DNA of 35,436 nucleotides, taken from contig CAMORO010000020.1 in NCBI GenBank assembly GCA_946623875.1, positions 1 to 35,436 of the forward strand. The letters run 5' to 3'. Made by a program: the position numbers and the translations under genes. Each line of letters starts with the position of its first letter. Position 1 is the first letter of the stretch. The notes below the pieces were generated by a model that ran no database searches, was not told where the DNA came from, and saw only the letters and a program-made list of their open reading frames with translations. Positions 17,201 through 25,695 of this stretch are shown here, one piece after another. The DNA comes from an uncultured Lachnospiraceae bacterium (GTDB lineage Bacteria > Bacillota > Clostridia > Lachnospirales > Lachnospiraceae).

Positions 17201-17654
17201 GAGGGTATATCCATTCGGTATGCCTGTATGCTGACCAGTATTCCAGGGCAGCGATACCGGTAAGTATTGGCATCATGGCAATCCTTAATTTCCCGGTAAG
17301 GGACATGCCGACGAACATATATGCAAATAAGATCCAGTATATCCCGCCGCCCCTGATACCACCGCCGTAATAAAAGGTTATCGGCAGGATGATAAATACA
17401 AGAGCACACACTGTTATAAGTGACCCCAGAAAAATCCTCTTAAAATGGACGCTTAAGCAGACAATGACAGGTATACATATGGCAGAAACAATGAGAGTTA
17501 TTATCTCAACCATGCTTTCCCCGCCGATTATATCAAATATAAGAGCTATCAGCATCGAGGAGACACCTATGATCGAAAGCATGATATAGGAGCGTTCTTC
17601 GTAACTGCGTGTAAAGTCCGTAAGTCTTTCAAAAACCTTTTTTATCAGCTTCAT
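14214..17654 (-). CDS. Hybrid histidine kinase with internal DegV domain: TM-HisKA-HATPase-REC-DegV-Hpt
   Basis: A 1146-aa membrane kinase. Six or so membrane spans lie in 20-185. HisKA has MSHEIRTP with phospho-His H213. HATPase shows N-box NLLNNAVKYT (~328), DTGMGI (363-368) and GTGLGLSI (393-400). The receiver has D513 (FMDHLMP) and K567. Residues ~609-890 are a whole DegV (fatty-acid-binding) domain: TSSSMCDLP, ITSGMSNDY, VINSECVSS, KKGLVGM and GPGAFGI correspond to its conserved blocks. An acidic linker leads to an Hpt domain with H1012 (IHALKSSARLVG) and a helical tail. DegV/FakB proteins bind fatty acids, so the relay may respond to lipid. ATGA overlap with the kinase gene upstream; GGAGGG precedes ATG. 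Confidence 0.93.
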   Translation of the reverse strand: MKLIKKVFERLTDFTRSYEERSYIMLSIIGVSSMLIALIFDIIGGESMVEIITLIVSAICIPVIVCLSVHFKRIFLGSLITVCALVFIILPITFYYGGGIRGGGIYWILFAYMFVGMSLTGKLRIAMMPILTGIAALEYWSAYRHTEWIYPHTMKMGFMDSLVSVILVGICIFIMLMYQKMIFAEENKRALAEAERVEELNRAQNRFFSSMSHEIRTPINSILGLNELILRDQYASDDVIRDAAGIQGSGKMLLALINDILDFSKIEAGSMDIVPVDYRIGDMLSEIVNMMWLRANDKGLGFEVIVDPEVPTVLYGDEVRIKQIIINLLNNAVKYTVRGRVGLRVESRETGDNKIELIVSVSDTGMGIKKEDIPYLFDAFKRVDEGKNRHIEGTGLGLSIVKQLIELMNGTVTVNSVYGEGSTFTFTIEQEVSDRTMVGELNIHNQQMVKRNAYESRFFAPEVRILIVDDNEMNLEVERRLLEDTDMAIDVAKSGNEALEMCIRAHYDAIFMDHLMPGMDGIECLEALRNQTGGLNRNTPVIILTANAGSRNRELYNQAGFDGYLVKPVSGEAMEEMLIRYISDEKIILRSVMTGDGEEIHTTDKYAHKFSVIITSSSMCDLPDTVIRKLHIPIMPCTVKTESGVFRDGIHMDANELIKHISAGKEAVSSPPDEAEYTEFFADNLKNTHHLIHIAITSGMSNDYRNAYEAAKSFDNVTVINSECVSSATGILVLIAYKLVQQGKQVEEITAELETVKKRLRCSFIINTTEYMAKKGLVGMRLHKLAEALSIHPVIRIRNDRMRIGGTWIGRTKRAYRKYINSALPPDTIPDTDILFITYAGVSTDVLRWIEEEVRKTADFKHVIFQQASAAITSNCGPGAFGILYLLKSNKSYNIASFIDDVNLEDVAADEDTAVEEAEGNVTDEELADAGMEDVAQLLSYDEPGISESVSEEIPLNEIAGIDTETAIRNSGSEQAFRAVLRIFHDSIKDKHTELENCYLSGDWENYTIKIHALKSSARLVGAMELGDSAEKLEMAGKGDNIQYIKENHAFVMDEYMSYLEALSPIFDNDKSKDDAPSKPVADEFLMESIYEGLKAAAEDMDSDMIEDILKEIEDYAIPESQKERFDLVLEKADRFDYDGMIEVLG

Positions 17655-19705
17655 TTCACGTCCCTCCGCTTATAAGATACACTGTCTGCCGGAAGTACAT
17701 GCAGCATAACCCTCTCAAAGTCCGATGTATTGATCGGTTTGGCAATAAACCCGTCGAATCCCTCCTTTATGAACATCTCTCTTGCGCCCGATACCGCATT
17801 GGCCGTAAGTGCAACAACCGGGGTATTCCTTCCCAGATCCGCCGCGGCCGCCTTTATCTGTTTCATCGCCTCCACACCGTCCATCTCCGGCATCATGTGA
17901 TCCATAAAGATCAGATCGTAATCATTGTCACGGTATTTACGTATGGATTCCTTTCCGCTTCCCGCAGTTTCGACAACCATTTCGTAATCCCGAAACAGTG
18001 AGGTGGCAACAACAAGATTCATGGGTTCGTCATCGACCACAAGAGCCTTTATATTCGCAAAAACCGGCTTCATGGTACTTTCGGTACAGTTCAGTTCCTT
18101 AACGTTACGTCCCTCATTCAGCACCTTTATAAGCGGGTAGGCATACAGAGGTTTGGGTATCAGTACTACCCTGCTGTTCTCGGGAAGTCTGAAATCCGGT
18201 TCCGCAGATACGGCAACCACGATATCTTCCCTGGCAAGTTCCTCGAAATAACCTCTGTTTTCCTCGTACTCCTCCTGCCCCATAAACACATGGCTTGCAT
18301 TAAGCTTTTCTTTAAGACGCTCAACTTCATATACTGTCTCCGCAGGATAGAGGGGGACATGTATGCCGGAAGCCAGATTTGCCGCCATACTGCGATAGAA
18401 ATCGCGAAGCCTTGGCACCTTGTATTTATCGGGTCTTACATGGAACAGAACCGCTCCTTCAAACGAATCCTCCAGCTTAAGACAGGGGGAGCTGTCCGTT
18501 ACCTTCTGAGGGACAGTGACTCTTACCGTGGTACCGCTTCGTTTATCACTCTCTATCTTAACGAAACCTCCCATACTGTGAGCAAATCCGTATACTATGA
18601 AAAGACCAAGACCAATGCCTCCGGAACTCCGGTTTCTCTTTCTGTTGGCCTGATACATTCCTTCACTGACGGATCTTATCGCTTCCCTGTCCATACCGAT
18701 ACCGGTGTCGGTCATCTCAATTGTGAGATTCACGCCGTATCCCATTTCCTCGGTAAACATCTTTACATAAATACCGCCTTTTCTTGTGAACTTGACGGCA
18801 TTTTCCAAAAGGTGCCTGAATATCTTGTGCAGCTTTTTGATATCCCCTCTCATCATTGCGGGCGTCAGGGGATTTAAATCAACAACAAGTTCCAGATCCT
18901 TTGGATTGTCGCTCATACGAAAGCTCGTGACCACATCATTTATGAGTGATGTGCTCATATAATTGTCTTCTTCGATAAATACTTTGTTTCTTTTACACTC
19001 GGTATAATCCTGTATATCCTCGATCTGGTATGAAAGCCGTACACCAGCCGTCTTGATCGAATCGGCCTCATAACCCGCGCCCCGCTTAATAAGAAGATCC
19101 GACATCCCGTTTACCACATTTACAGGTGTTCTGAGTTCATGGGAGATATTTGACAGGAAATCCTCCATGCTCTCATCATTTGCAAGGATACGCTCATCTC
19201 TTACCCTTTTCTCTTCTTCCGCATACAGCCTCTCGTTGATCGCTCTTATACAGATATAATGTACAAACAATACGATAAAGATATGGAGCAGGATCCTTAA
19301 TACATTGAGCTTGTCGAATACAAACGGATCCCCGCCCGGCAGACCGGCAAAGTGGATGAACAACAGAATAAAGTATTCGATCAAAAACGCATTGATCATA
19401 TAAATACTGTTCAGCATTGAAAAAGCCGACATTACCAGAACCGCTACCAAAGCCGTATCGAACAGGCTCGTCCCATGCACTCCGTGATAAAATACCATCA
19501 GTAACGCAAAACCGAAATAGAAAAACTTACGTAATCTGTCATCCATGCCCTCGGACAGACTTATTGCCCATAATCCGGCCACTGCGAATACAATAACTGG
19601 CGTTACCCAGAATTCCCACCCCATAAGGATATTCTCTATGATCATACCCACAGATGCCAGTGTTACAAGAAAAACGATTACTTTCCCGTTATTTAGCTGT
19701 CCCAT
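17651..19705 (-). CDS. Hybrid histidine kinase: TM-HisKA-HATPase-degenerate REC-REC
   Basis: A 684-aa kinase. About six hydrophobic spans cover 8-155 (no large outside domain). HisKA has ISHELRTPVN with H189. HATPase shows ENAVKFT (301-307), DTGIGM (333-338) and GGIGLGLFIV (~362), so it should bind ATP. Residues ~415-535 have receiver-like spacing without the acceptor Asp. A full receiver follows (VVDDEP 556-561, acceptor D602 in FMDHMMP, K657 in AKPI). There is no Hpt domain, so phosphate must pass to the Hpt domains of neighbouring proteins. The 5' end overlaps the REC-GGDEF gene by 17 bp with AAAGGA inside it, and the 3' end overlaps the next kinase by ATGA. Confidence 0.92.
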   Translation of the reverse strand: MGQLNNGKVIVFLVTLASVGMIIENILMGWEFWVTPVIVFAVAGLWAISLSEGMDDRLRKFFYFGFALLMVFYHGVHGTSLFDTALVAVLVMSAFSMLNSIYMINAFLIEYFILLFIHFAGLPGGDPFVFDKLNVLRILLHIFIVLFVHYICIRAINERLYAEEEKRVRDERILANDESMEDFLSNISHELRTPVNVVNGMSDLLIKRGAGYEADSIKTAGVRLSYQIEDIQDYTECKRNKVFIEEDNYMSTSLINDVVTSFRMSDNPKDLELVVDLNPLTPAMMRGDIKKLHKIFRHLLENAVKFTRKGGIYVKMFTEEMGYGVNLTIEMTDTGIGMDREAIRSVSEGMYQANRKRNRSSGGIGLGLFIVYGFAHSMGGFVKIESDKRSGTTVRVTVPQKVTDSSPCLKLEDSFEGAVLFHVRPDKYKVPRLRDFYRSMAANLASGIHVPLYPAETVYEVERLKEKLNASHVFMGQEEYEENRGYFEELAREDIVVAVSAEPDFRLPENSRVVLIPKPLYAYPLIKVLNEGRNVKELNCTESTMKPVFANIKALVVDDEPMNLVVATSLFRDYEMVVETAGSGKESIRKYRDNDYDLIFMDHMMPEMDGVEAMKQIKAAAADLGRNTPVVALTANAVSGAREMFIKEGFDGFIAKPINTSDFERVMLHVLPADSVSYKRRDVK

Positions 19706-21038
19706 ATCGATCCTTTCTTAATACGGATGCTGCATAATCTATTTTTACCCTGTCCTTATACCCAAGAGCCGTCCATGCCTTCATGATCCTGTTTATGACT
19801 CCGGCTTCGTTGTCCGGCGAAAGCATCGGCAGTACGACAAAATACATATTCTGCTGCCATTGGATAATGATATCGGATTTCCTGAGAGTATTTACGAGAA
19901 CACTCCCAAACTCAGATACCATTTCCGAAAATATGATCCCCGTTTCATCGGACGATAAAGAAAACAGGATCCTGTCGGCCACCCCGCCGTAACGCGAGAA
20001 AAACCGTTCAATGAAACGGTAATTCCACGAAAAGGCATCCTGCCCGAGGAGCAATGCTCCTTTTCCTCCCGTACGCTCACTCATTATCTGCGTTATGCGT
20101 GTCAGTTCATCCCCGATATCCTCTTCATTTTTTTCGGTTGAAACACCGGACTCGTATATGCAATACCCGTGCCTGCCGCTGCGTTTCGCCTCATACAGCG
20201 CACTGTCTGCATAACGGAACAGTATCTGATGATCCCGCATATGCTCATCCGAGAAAGCGGCTCCTACCGATATTCCAAGAGGTATACCGTAATCTTCTCC
20301 CATCAGGATCTCAGCTTCCTTCATAAGCTGCCCGTTAAGCCTCCCGGTAAGTGAAGCTACGGAATCCTCATCATAAAGACCCGGAAAGAAAGCCATAAAT
20401 TCATCGCCGCCTATCCTGCATACCACATCATCAGCCCTTACATTAAGCCTGACTATCCCGGAAAATGCAACAAGTACACGGTCGCCCATATCATGACCGT
20501 AGAGATCGTTTACAAGCTTGAAATTATCAAGATCCATGATCACCAGCGCACCCGTTGTTTCCCTGCAAAGTTCAGAAACCTTCTCCGTACCGCTTGCCTT
20601 ATTTAAAAATCCCGTCAGCCTGTCAATGGTGACCTCCTCCGTCAGGCTTTCTATCATCTTGCTGTTATCTATCGTATTTCTGATACGTTTGATAAGTATG
20701 TCTTTATCAAAAGGTTTATGTATGAAATCCGAAGCACCCGCCTTGAGGCCTCTTCGTTCCGTTTCACTGTTGTTTTCTCCTGTCAGAAAGATCACCGGTA
20801 TGGGGGACATTCCGTTGTCTTCTTCATATTGACGCAATGCCCGGTATGTTTCGAAGCCATCCATATCCGGCATCAGTATATCAAGCAGGATAAGATCCGG
20901 AGTGTGGTTTATGATGAACTCAAGCAGATCATTCCCTGAGCGAAGGCAGCTTACACGCATATTCTCTTCACGTAATAAATTCTTTGCATTGGTCAGACTG
21001 AAAGGTTCATCGTCCACTACCGCTATCCAGTAACCCAT
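19689..21038 (-). CDS. REC-GGDEF response regulator with a second, degenerate GGDEF-like domain
   Basis: A 449-aa soluble protein. Residues 1-120 are a receiver (VVDDEP, acceptor D53 in LLDILMP, Thr in FLTGEN, K108 in IHKPFD). Residues ~135-295 are a GGDEF domain with intact GGDEF at 210-214 and inhibitory RxxD (RADD, 201-204), so phosphorylation-controlled c-di-GMP synthesis with feedback is expected. Residues ~330-449 keep the GGDEF-like pattern (LRKSDIIIQWQQNMYFVVLP) but lack the signature, so this part is probably a regulatory or dimer domain. GGGAG precedes ATG. It is the likely output of the flanking kinases. Confidence 0.93.
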   Translation of the reverse strand: MGYWIAVVDDEPFSLTNAKNLLREENMRVSCLRSGNDLLEFIINHTPDLILLDILMPDMDGFETYRALRQYEEDNGMSPIPVIFLTGENNSETERRGLKAGASDFIHKPFDKDILIKRIRNTIDNSKMIESLTEEVTIDRLTGFLNKASGTEKVSELCRETTGALVIMDLDNFKLVNDLYGHDMGDRVLVAFSGIVRLNVRADDVVCRIGGDEFMAFFPGLYDEDSVASLTGRLNGQLMKEAEILMGEDYGIPLGISVGAAFSDEHMRDHQILFRYADSALYEAKRSGRHGYCIYESGVSTEKNEEDIGDELTRITQIMSERTGGKGALLLGQDAFSWNYRFIERFFSRYGGVADRILFSLSSDETGIIFSEMVSEFGSVLVNTLRKSDIIIQWQQNMYFVVLPMLSPDNEAGVINRIMKAWTALGYKDRVKIDYAASVLRKDRYGTAK

Positions 21039-21081
21039 ATCTTTCTCCCATTTTATATCATAAAGAACGGCTCATTCATCA

Positions 21082-23382
21082 TCACGGATGCCATTCCTCA
21101 CCGATCAGCTTAAGGATCGTTTTGTATTCGTATTTTTCCGAAGCATCCTTTAGCTTCTCATATAAATCCCTGCTCTTTTCCGGAATACGGTAATCCCCCA
21201 TTTCCTCAAAGATACTGTCTAGTTTTTCACAATCCATATCTTCGGCTGCCGCCATTATCTCTTCCATCACACCTTCCATCAGATCTGCATCTGCTTCAGG
21301 CTTGTCGTGATCACTGTCAGGAGCCGGGAACACGGAAGACAACGGCTCTTTGAAACTGTTGTATCTGTTTATAAACGTTTCATGATGGCTCTTTATGTAC
21401 TCGATATCACCGGCCTTTCCGGCATTCTCGAGCCTCTGTGCCTCCTCACCGAGATCACCTGCTCCTATGATCCTTGCCGAGCTCTTAAGGGCATGAACTT
21501 TTATCGTATAATTTCTGTAATCCTCTTCTTCATAAAAGCGGTTCAGTTCCCCGGTCTTTCCGTCTATGTCCTCATAAAACACCTTAAGCAGAGCCAGATA
21601 TGACTCAACCGTTCCGCTGTTTCTCAGTCCCCTGTCCGTATCTATAAGCTCTGAACTTATAGCTTTCACTGCTTCCGGAAGCTCTGTATCGTCTCCTTCT
21701 TCAGCATCTTCATCGAAGGAGCATTTAATTACCATATCCTCCGGAAGATATTCGAGTATCATCTCATCTAGTGCATCAGGATCTACAGGCTTGGTCAGAT
21801 AGTCATCAAAACCCTCGGAAATATATTTTTCCTTTGCGCCCGGTATGGCATTTGCAGTAAGACATATGGCAGGTGTTGTTTTGTTGGGATTGGCGGGATT
21901 GCCTTTTATCTCGTGAAGAGTTTCGATCCCGTCTTTTTCCGGCATCATATGATCAAGGAAGATGATATCATACCTGTTGCCGGCCGTAAGCCTGATACCC
22001 TCATCACCGCTGTTTGCGGTGTCTATGATCGCCTTGGTCTGTTTGACCAGACTCTTAAATACCATAATATTCATGGGATTATCATCCACTACAAGGATAC
22101 GGGCATCGGGAGCTATGAACTTCTCATGATATATCTCCTTGATCGCAATATTCTCCCAGTAGGACGTATCATAATCCTCCCGCCGGTTCCCTGCTTCGTC
22201 CTCTTTCTTATCCTTATCCATTCCGGAATAATCAAGTATCTCATCAACAAGTCCCAGAAGGTGCCTTCCCGCTGTCTTTACGTTTTCCGAATATGTACGG
22301 ATCGAGGCATCATTACTCTCTCTTAAGATCATCTCATTCATGCCCATCATTGCATTTATGGGCGTCCTTATCTCATGGGACATTTGGGATAGGAATTCCG
22401 ATTTGGCTTCACTGGCGGCTATCGCTCTCGAAGACATACGAAGATATCTGTTGGAACGTGTCATGAGAAGGCTTATCACAAGCACAATGGCTATGACCAC
22501 GGTTATCGTCCATATCATTATGGATCTTAGCGAACCGAATACCCCGGTAGCATCATAAACAGATATACATGACCACCCGTTCTGCATATCCTCAACATAA
22601 ACTATGTAATTCGCCCCATTGTATATAAACTCGAAATATGAGTTGCCCTTATTAAGCCTGTCTGCTATTTCCGATCCAAGCGAGCCTTTATCATCCGGAT
22701 AATTCTTACCCACCTCGTTTTTGTCCGAGTGAGCCACTACGGTTCCCTTATCATTAAGGATCATTTCCATATCCGAGTCCCCGTTTTTTACGGCTTCCTC
22801 GGTAAGGTTTTGTATCTGATCGAGGGAAACATCGACCGATATTACGCTGACACCGTCGCACAGCGTCTTACCAAGGGCAAGCATGACATTGCCGGACTGG
22901 ACATCAAAATACGGATCCAGGATGGTTATCTCACCCGGATGCTCCATCGGCCTTAAATACCATGGGCGTTTCGTGGCATCGTAATCTCCGGGAGGCTCCC
23001 AGTTGGTACCGGAAAAGAACCTGCCGTTTATATAACCGTATAATCCCGTTGAATTCTCAATAATGGCAGCCCTTACCGCTGTCGACTGACCCACAAGGTA
23101 ATCCTGTATCTCTTCATCCGTCCGTCCTTCACGTATCATTTCATCCAAAGTATAAGCCGCAAGCTTGACAGACGCGGTATTTGTAGTTAAATAACGGTCG
23201 ATAAGTTCAGCGGCTTCCCGGGCTGTCATCTCGCCGTTCTTTATAATATTATTCCGTTTCTCATTATAGAGCATACGGTAATACATCGTTATTATTCCCG
23301 TAAAAAATATAATGACAAGAACAGCGGTCACTATATTTCTTACTTTAAGTCTCTTTTCATCCCGTTCCGCATCTGAACTCAT
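21082..23382 (-). CDS. dCache-HisKA-REC-Hpt protein lacking the kinase ATPase domain
   Basis: A 766-aa membrane signalling protein. Membrane spans at ~17-36 and ~287-307 enclose an outside dCache-type sensor (RPWYLRPM, LDPYFDVQSGNVMLALGKT, ISVDVSLDQI). A HisKA helix pair follows with H336 in MSHEIRTP. Where an HATPase of ~150 residues would be, there is only a ~35-residue acidic linker; no N, G1 or G2 box is present. Then come a receiver (VVDDNP, D477, K531) and an Hpt domain (H630 in VHALKSSARIIG) plus a helical tail like that of the DegV-containing kinase. It cannot phosphorylate itself alone; it may be phosphorylated by a neighbour or form a mixed dimer. AAAGG lies upstream of ATG. Confidence 0.9.
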   Translation of the reverse strand: MSSDAERDEKRLKVRNIVTAVLVIIFFTGIITMYYRMLYNEKRNNIIKNGEMTAREAAELIDRYLTTNTASVKLAAYTLDEMIREGRTDEEIQDYLVGQSTAVRAAIIENSTGLYGYINGRFFSGTNWEPPGDYDATKRPWYLRPMEHPGEITILDPYFDVQSGNVMLALGKTLCDGVSVISVDVSLDQIQNLTEEAVKNGDSDMEMILNDKGTVVAHSDKNEVGKNYPDDKGSLGSEIADRLNKGNSYFEFIYNGANYIVYVEDMQNGWSCISVYDATGVFGSLRSIMIWTITVVIAIVLVISLLMTRSNRYLRMSSRAIAASEAKSEFLSQMSHEIRTPINAMMGMNEMILRESNDASIRTYSENVKTAGRHLLGLVDEILDYSGMDKDKKEDEAGNRREDYDTSYWENIAIKEIYHEKFIAPDARILVVDDNPMNIMVFKSLVKQTKAIIDTANSGDEGIRLTAGNRYDIIFLDHMMPEKDGIETLHEIKGNPANPNKTTPAICLTANAIPGAKEKYISEGFDDYLTKPVDPDALDEMILEYLPEDMVIKCSFDEDAEEGDDTELPEAVKAISSELIDTDRGLRNSGTVESYLALLKVFYEDIDGKTGELNRFYEEEDYRNYTIKVHALKSSARIIGAGDLGEEAQRLENAGKAGDIEYIKSHHETFINRYNSFKEPLSSVFPAPDSDHDKPEADADLMEGVMEEIMAAAEDMDCEKLDSIFEEMGDYRIPEKSRDLYEKLKDASEKYEYKTILKLIGEEWHP

Positions 23383-23476
23383 AAATACATTTCACCTTTA
23401 GTTGAATACACACCTTTTGCGATAACTAAGCATTCCCCGAAGCAACAGACCACAGCTCACTTCTCCCTGAGAGAGA

Positions 23477-25579
23477 TCATTTGGCCATGGATATAAGTGT
23501 TTCACGATCCACTGCGGGACTGTACAGATATCCCTGATACAGCAGACATCCGATCTTTTCCAGAGTATCCTTCTGCTCTATAGTTTCGACATATTCCGCA
23601 AGTACCTTAAAGTCAAGGGATTGGGAAAGATATACAATGGAGTTGATGATCTCCTTGGTACGGTCATTGCCAAGCAGTGACTTGGTAAGATTTCCGTCAA
23701 GCTTCACTATATCGAACTGGTTATGCTGCAGATATTGAAGGGATGTATGTCCCATACTGAAATCATCAAGCGCAAAGGAGTAACCATAGGATCTTATTTC
23801 CTTGATAAGATTTCCGGTCTCCTCCGATGTTACCAGTTCTGTTTCTTCCGTGATCTCGATACATATATTTCCGGGCTTTAAGCTGTAACGCCCGGCGAGT
23901 GACCTGATAAAGTCGATAAATCTCTTATCATACAGCGTTGTAACGGTTACGTTCACACTCAGCTTAAAGGAATCTCCGAAAACCTCCCTGAAGATGGCGG
24001 AATCCCTTACGGATTTCTCTATGATATAAGTCTCCAGGCTGTACAGGCTTCCGCTTTCCTTTGCAAGACGTACTACCAGCGGCGGATATATGATACCGTA
24101 CCGTTCATGATTCCACCGAAGAAGAGCTTCCGCTCCTATACAGTGACCCTTATTGTCAAACTGAGGCTGATACCTGATAAGCAACGGACTAAGGATACTG
24201 CCATCCTTCATATCATCCATATCCGGCTTCGATGCGGAAAGGGACACATCAAGATCGGCCGCAAGAAGCTTCGCCAGACGTCCTGCATTTCCTTCGCATT
24301 CCGTAAGCATTACCTCTTCGGCGTTTTTCTCTGCTTTTTTCATTATTCCGACAAGCTCATTCATCGCATCGGAAGATGCATCCAGCGATTTCTTTTCATA
24401 CAGGATTACAAAGGGCGAATAACAGGCAACCGATATCAGTATATTCAAAAGCTGCACGAGCACCACACCAACGGAGCCCGTAGCAATATAACCGCTCATA
24501 AGAGCCGGCGTAGTCCATGTGACTGTGGATGTAACCTGACCGATAACCCCCATCCTCGTCAGAAGATATGCATTAGAATAGCACAGTATGGGTGACAGTA
24601 TGAACGGGATCATAAGCAGCGGATTTAAGATAACGGGATATCCAAGAACCATCAGTTCACTTATATTAAACAATCCCGGCAACACAGCCATGTTCAAAAG
24701 CTTCCTGGATGAGCTGCGCTTTCCGAAGATCATAAGCGATATAAGCAGTCCGATGACACAGCCGGTACCGCCCATATTGACAAATATATCAATAAAACTC
24801 TTGGAAACGATCTGGCCGGGAATGATATCCATAAACATCTCCTCCACAACCCGGTCAAGAACCTTGTTCCCGTGGATGCCGAAGCACCACATAAAACTGG
24901 TCAGAAATACCAGCAGCAGCCCGCTCAGATATGAACGCTGCATCTTCATGAAAATACCGTCCATCACCTTAGTGAACAGATGCTGAAAGCTTTTGACATT
25001 AAAACAGATGGAGATCAGATAACTGGCAACGGTAAAACACAGAACAACGGCAAGAAACGGTACCATCACATGAATTGCCGTATTGAACACCGAATCCGCC
25101 CCGTCCGCAAATACCTTCTTTCTTGTCTTGAACAGTGTCTCGAATTTGAGAAACAGTGCCGAACCTGCGATGCCTGCAATAAGCGCACTGAAGATGCCCT
25201 GACCTCCCAGGAGTGAAATGTCAATTCTTACGGAAAAGAAGAAACCGACAAGGATAAAATAAGCTGTCAGACTGCCCATAAGACTTCCGAAGCGGAACAT
25301 AAGACGCTGCCCTTCCTCCCTGATACTCAAATAACACTGGTTGAGTGCAATGGTTAAATAGACAGCCAGTAATCCCGTCGTCGTGGACTGGATCGTATTA
25401 AAAAGGCTTCTGATTGCTCCGCCCATAAATGAACCCAGAAAGTTCTGGTATTCCTTTACCGGAAATTCATTCAAAAGAACCGCTATACTTCCTATGAAAA
25501 GAATCGGGATCACCATCTCAAGACCGGTCTTTATAATATGTGCTATATTATGTATCCGTCTAAAACTGAATTTCCTCAT
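23477..25579 (-). CDS. PTS EIIC-like membrane domain fused to an EAL phosphodiesterase
   Basis: A 700-aa protein. Residues ~1-390 are a ten-span membrane domain in the style of the sugar PTS EIIC permease (IIGAL-like hydrophobic repeats, WCFGIHGNKV, NMGGTGCVIGL, NISELMVLGYPVILNP). Residues ~455-700 are an EAL domain with EALLRW (484), N in SVNVT, E in IEITE, DDF at 605-607, K in VKLD, E in AEYVET and Q in YQGYLY, so all metal and catalytic positions are kept and c-di-GMP breakdown is expected. EIIA and EIIB domains are absent, so the EIIC part may sense rather than transport sugar. It is the first gene of the signalling operon, with its promoter in the shared palindrome. Confidence 0.92.
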   Translation of the reverse strand: MRKFSFRRIHNIAHIIKTGLEMVIPILFIGSIAVLLNEFPVKEYQNFLGSFMGGAIRSLFNTIQSTTTGLLAVYLTIALNQCYLSIREEGQRLMFRFGSLMGSLTAYFILVGFFFSVRIDISLLGGQGIFSALIAGIAGSALFLKFETLFKTRKKVFADGADSVFNTAIHVMVPFLAVVLCFTVASYLISICFNVKSFQHLFTKVMDGIFMKMQRSYLSGLLLVFLTSFMWCFGIHGNKVLDRVVEEMFMDIIPGQIVSKSFIDIFVNMGGTGCVIGLLISLMIFGKRSSSRKLLNMAVLPGLFNISELMVLGYPVILNPLLMIPFILSPILCYSNAYLLTRMGVIGQVTSTVTWTTPALMSGYIATGSVGVVLVQLLNILISVACYSPFVILYEKKSLDASSDAMNELVGIMKKAEKNAEEVMLTECEGNAGRLAKLLAADLDVSLSASKPDMDDMKDGSILSPLLIRYQPQFDNKGHCIGAEALLRWNHERYGIIYPPLVVRLAKESGSLYSLETYIIEKSVRDSAIFREVFGDSFKLSVNVTVTTLYDKRFIDFIRSLAGRYSLKPGNICIEITEETELVTSEETGNLIKEIRSYGYSFALDDFSMGHTSLQYLQHNQFDIVKLDGNLTKSLLGNDRTKEIINSIVYLSQSLDFKVLAEYVETIEQKDTLEKIGCLLYQGYLYSPAVDRETLISMAK

Positions 25580-25615
25580 TTCCGTTACCTTTGGAGTGAT
25601 GTTATAAAAACTCTG

Positions 25616-25659
25616 TAAATATTATATCACACGTTTATATGCTTGTGATATAATATTTA
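25616..25659. promoter_or_regulatory. Divergent promoter region built on a perfect 16-bp inverted repeat
   Basis: Arms 25616-25631 (TAAATATTATATCACA) and 25644-25659 (its exact reverse complement) are separated by 12 bases. Each arm contains TGATATAAT, an extended -10 sequence, pointing outward: plus strand TATAAT at 25649-25654 toward acetolactate decarboxylase, and minus strand at 25621-25626 toward the EIIC-EAL gene. Each gives a leader of roughly 35 bases. There is no good -35 on either side. The symmetry suggests one bound regulator could control both directions. Confidence 0.68.
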
Positions 25660-25695
25660 TAATGTGTGGAACTTATACAAAGGAGAAACAGTTAT

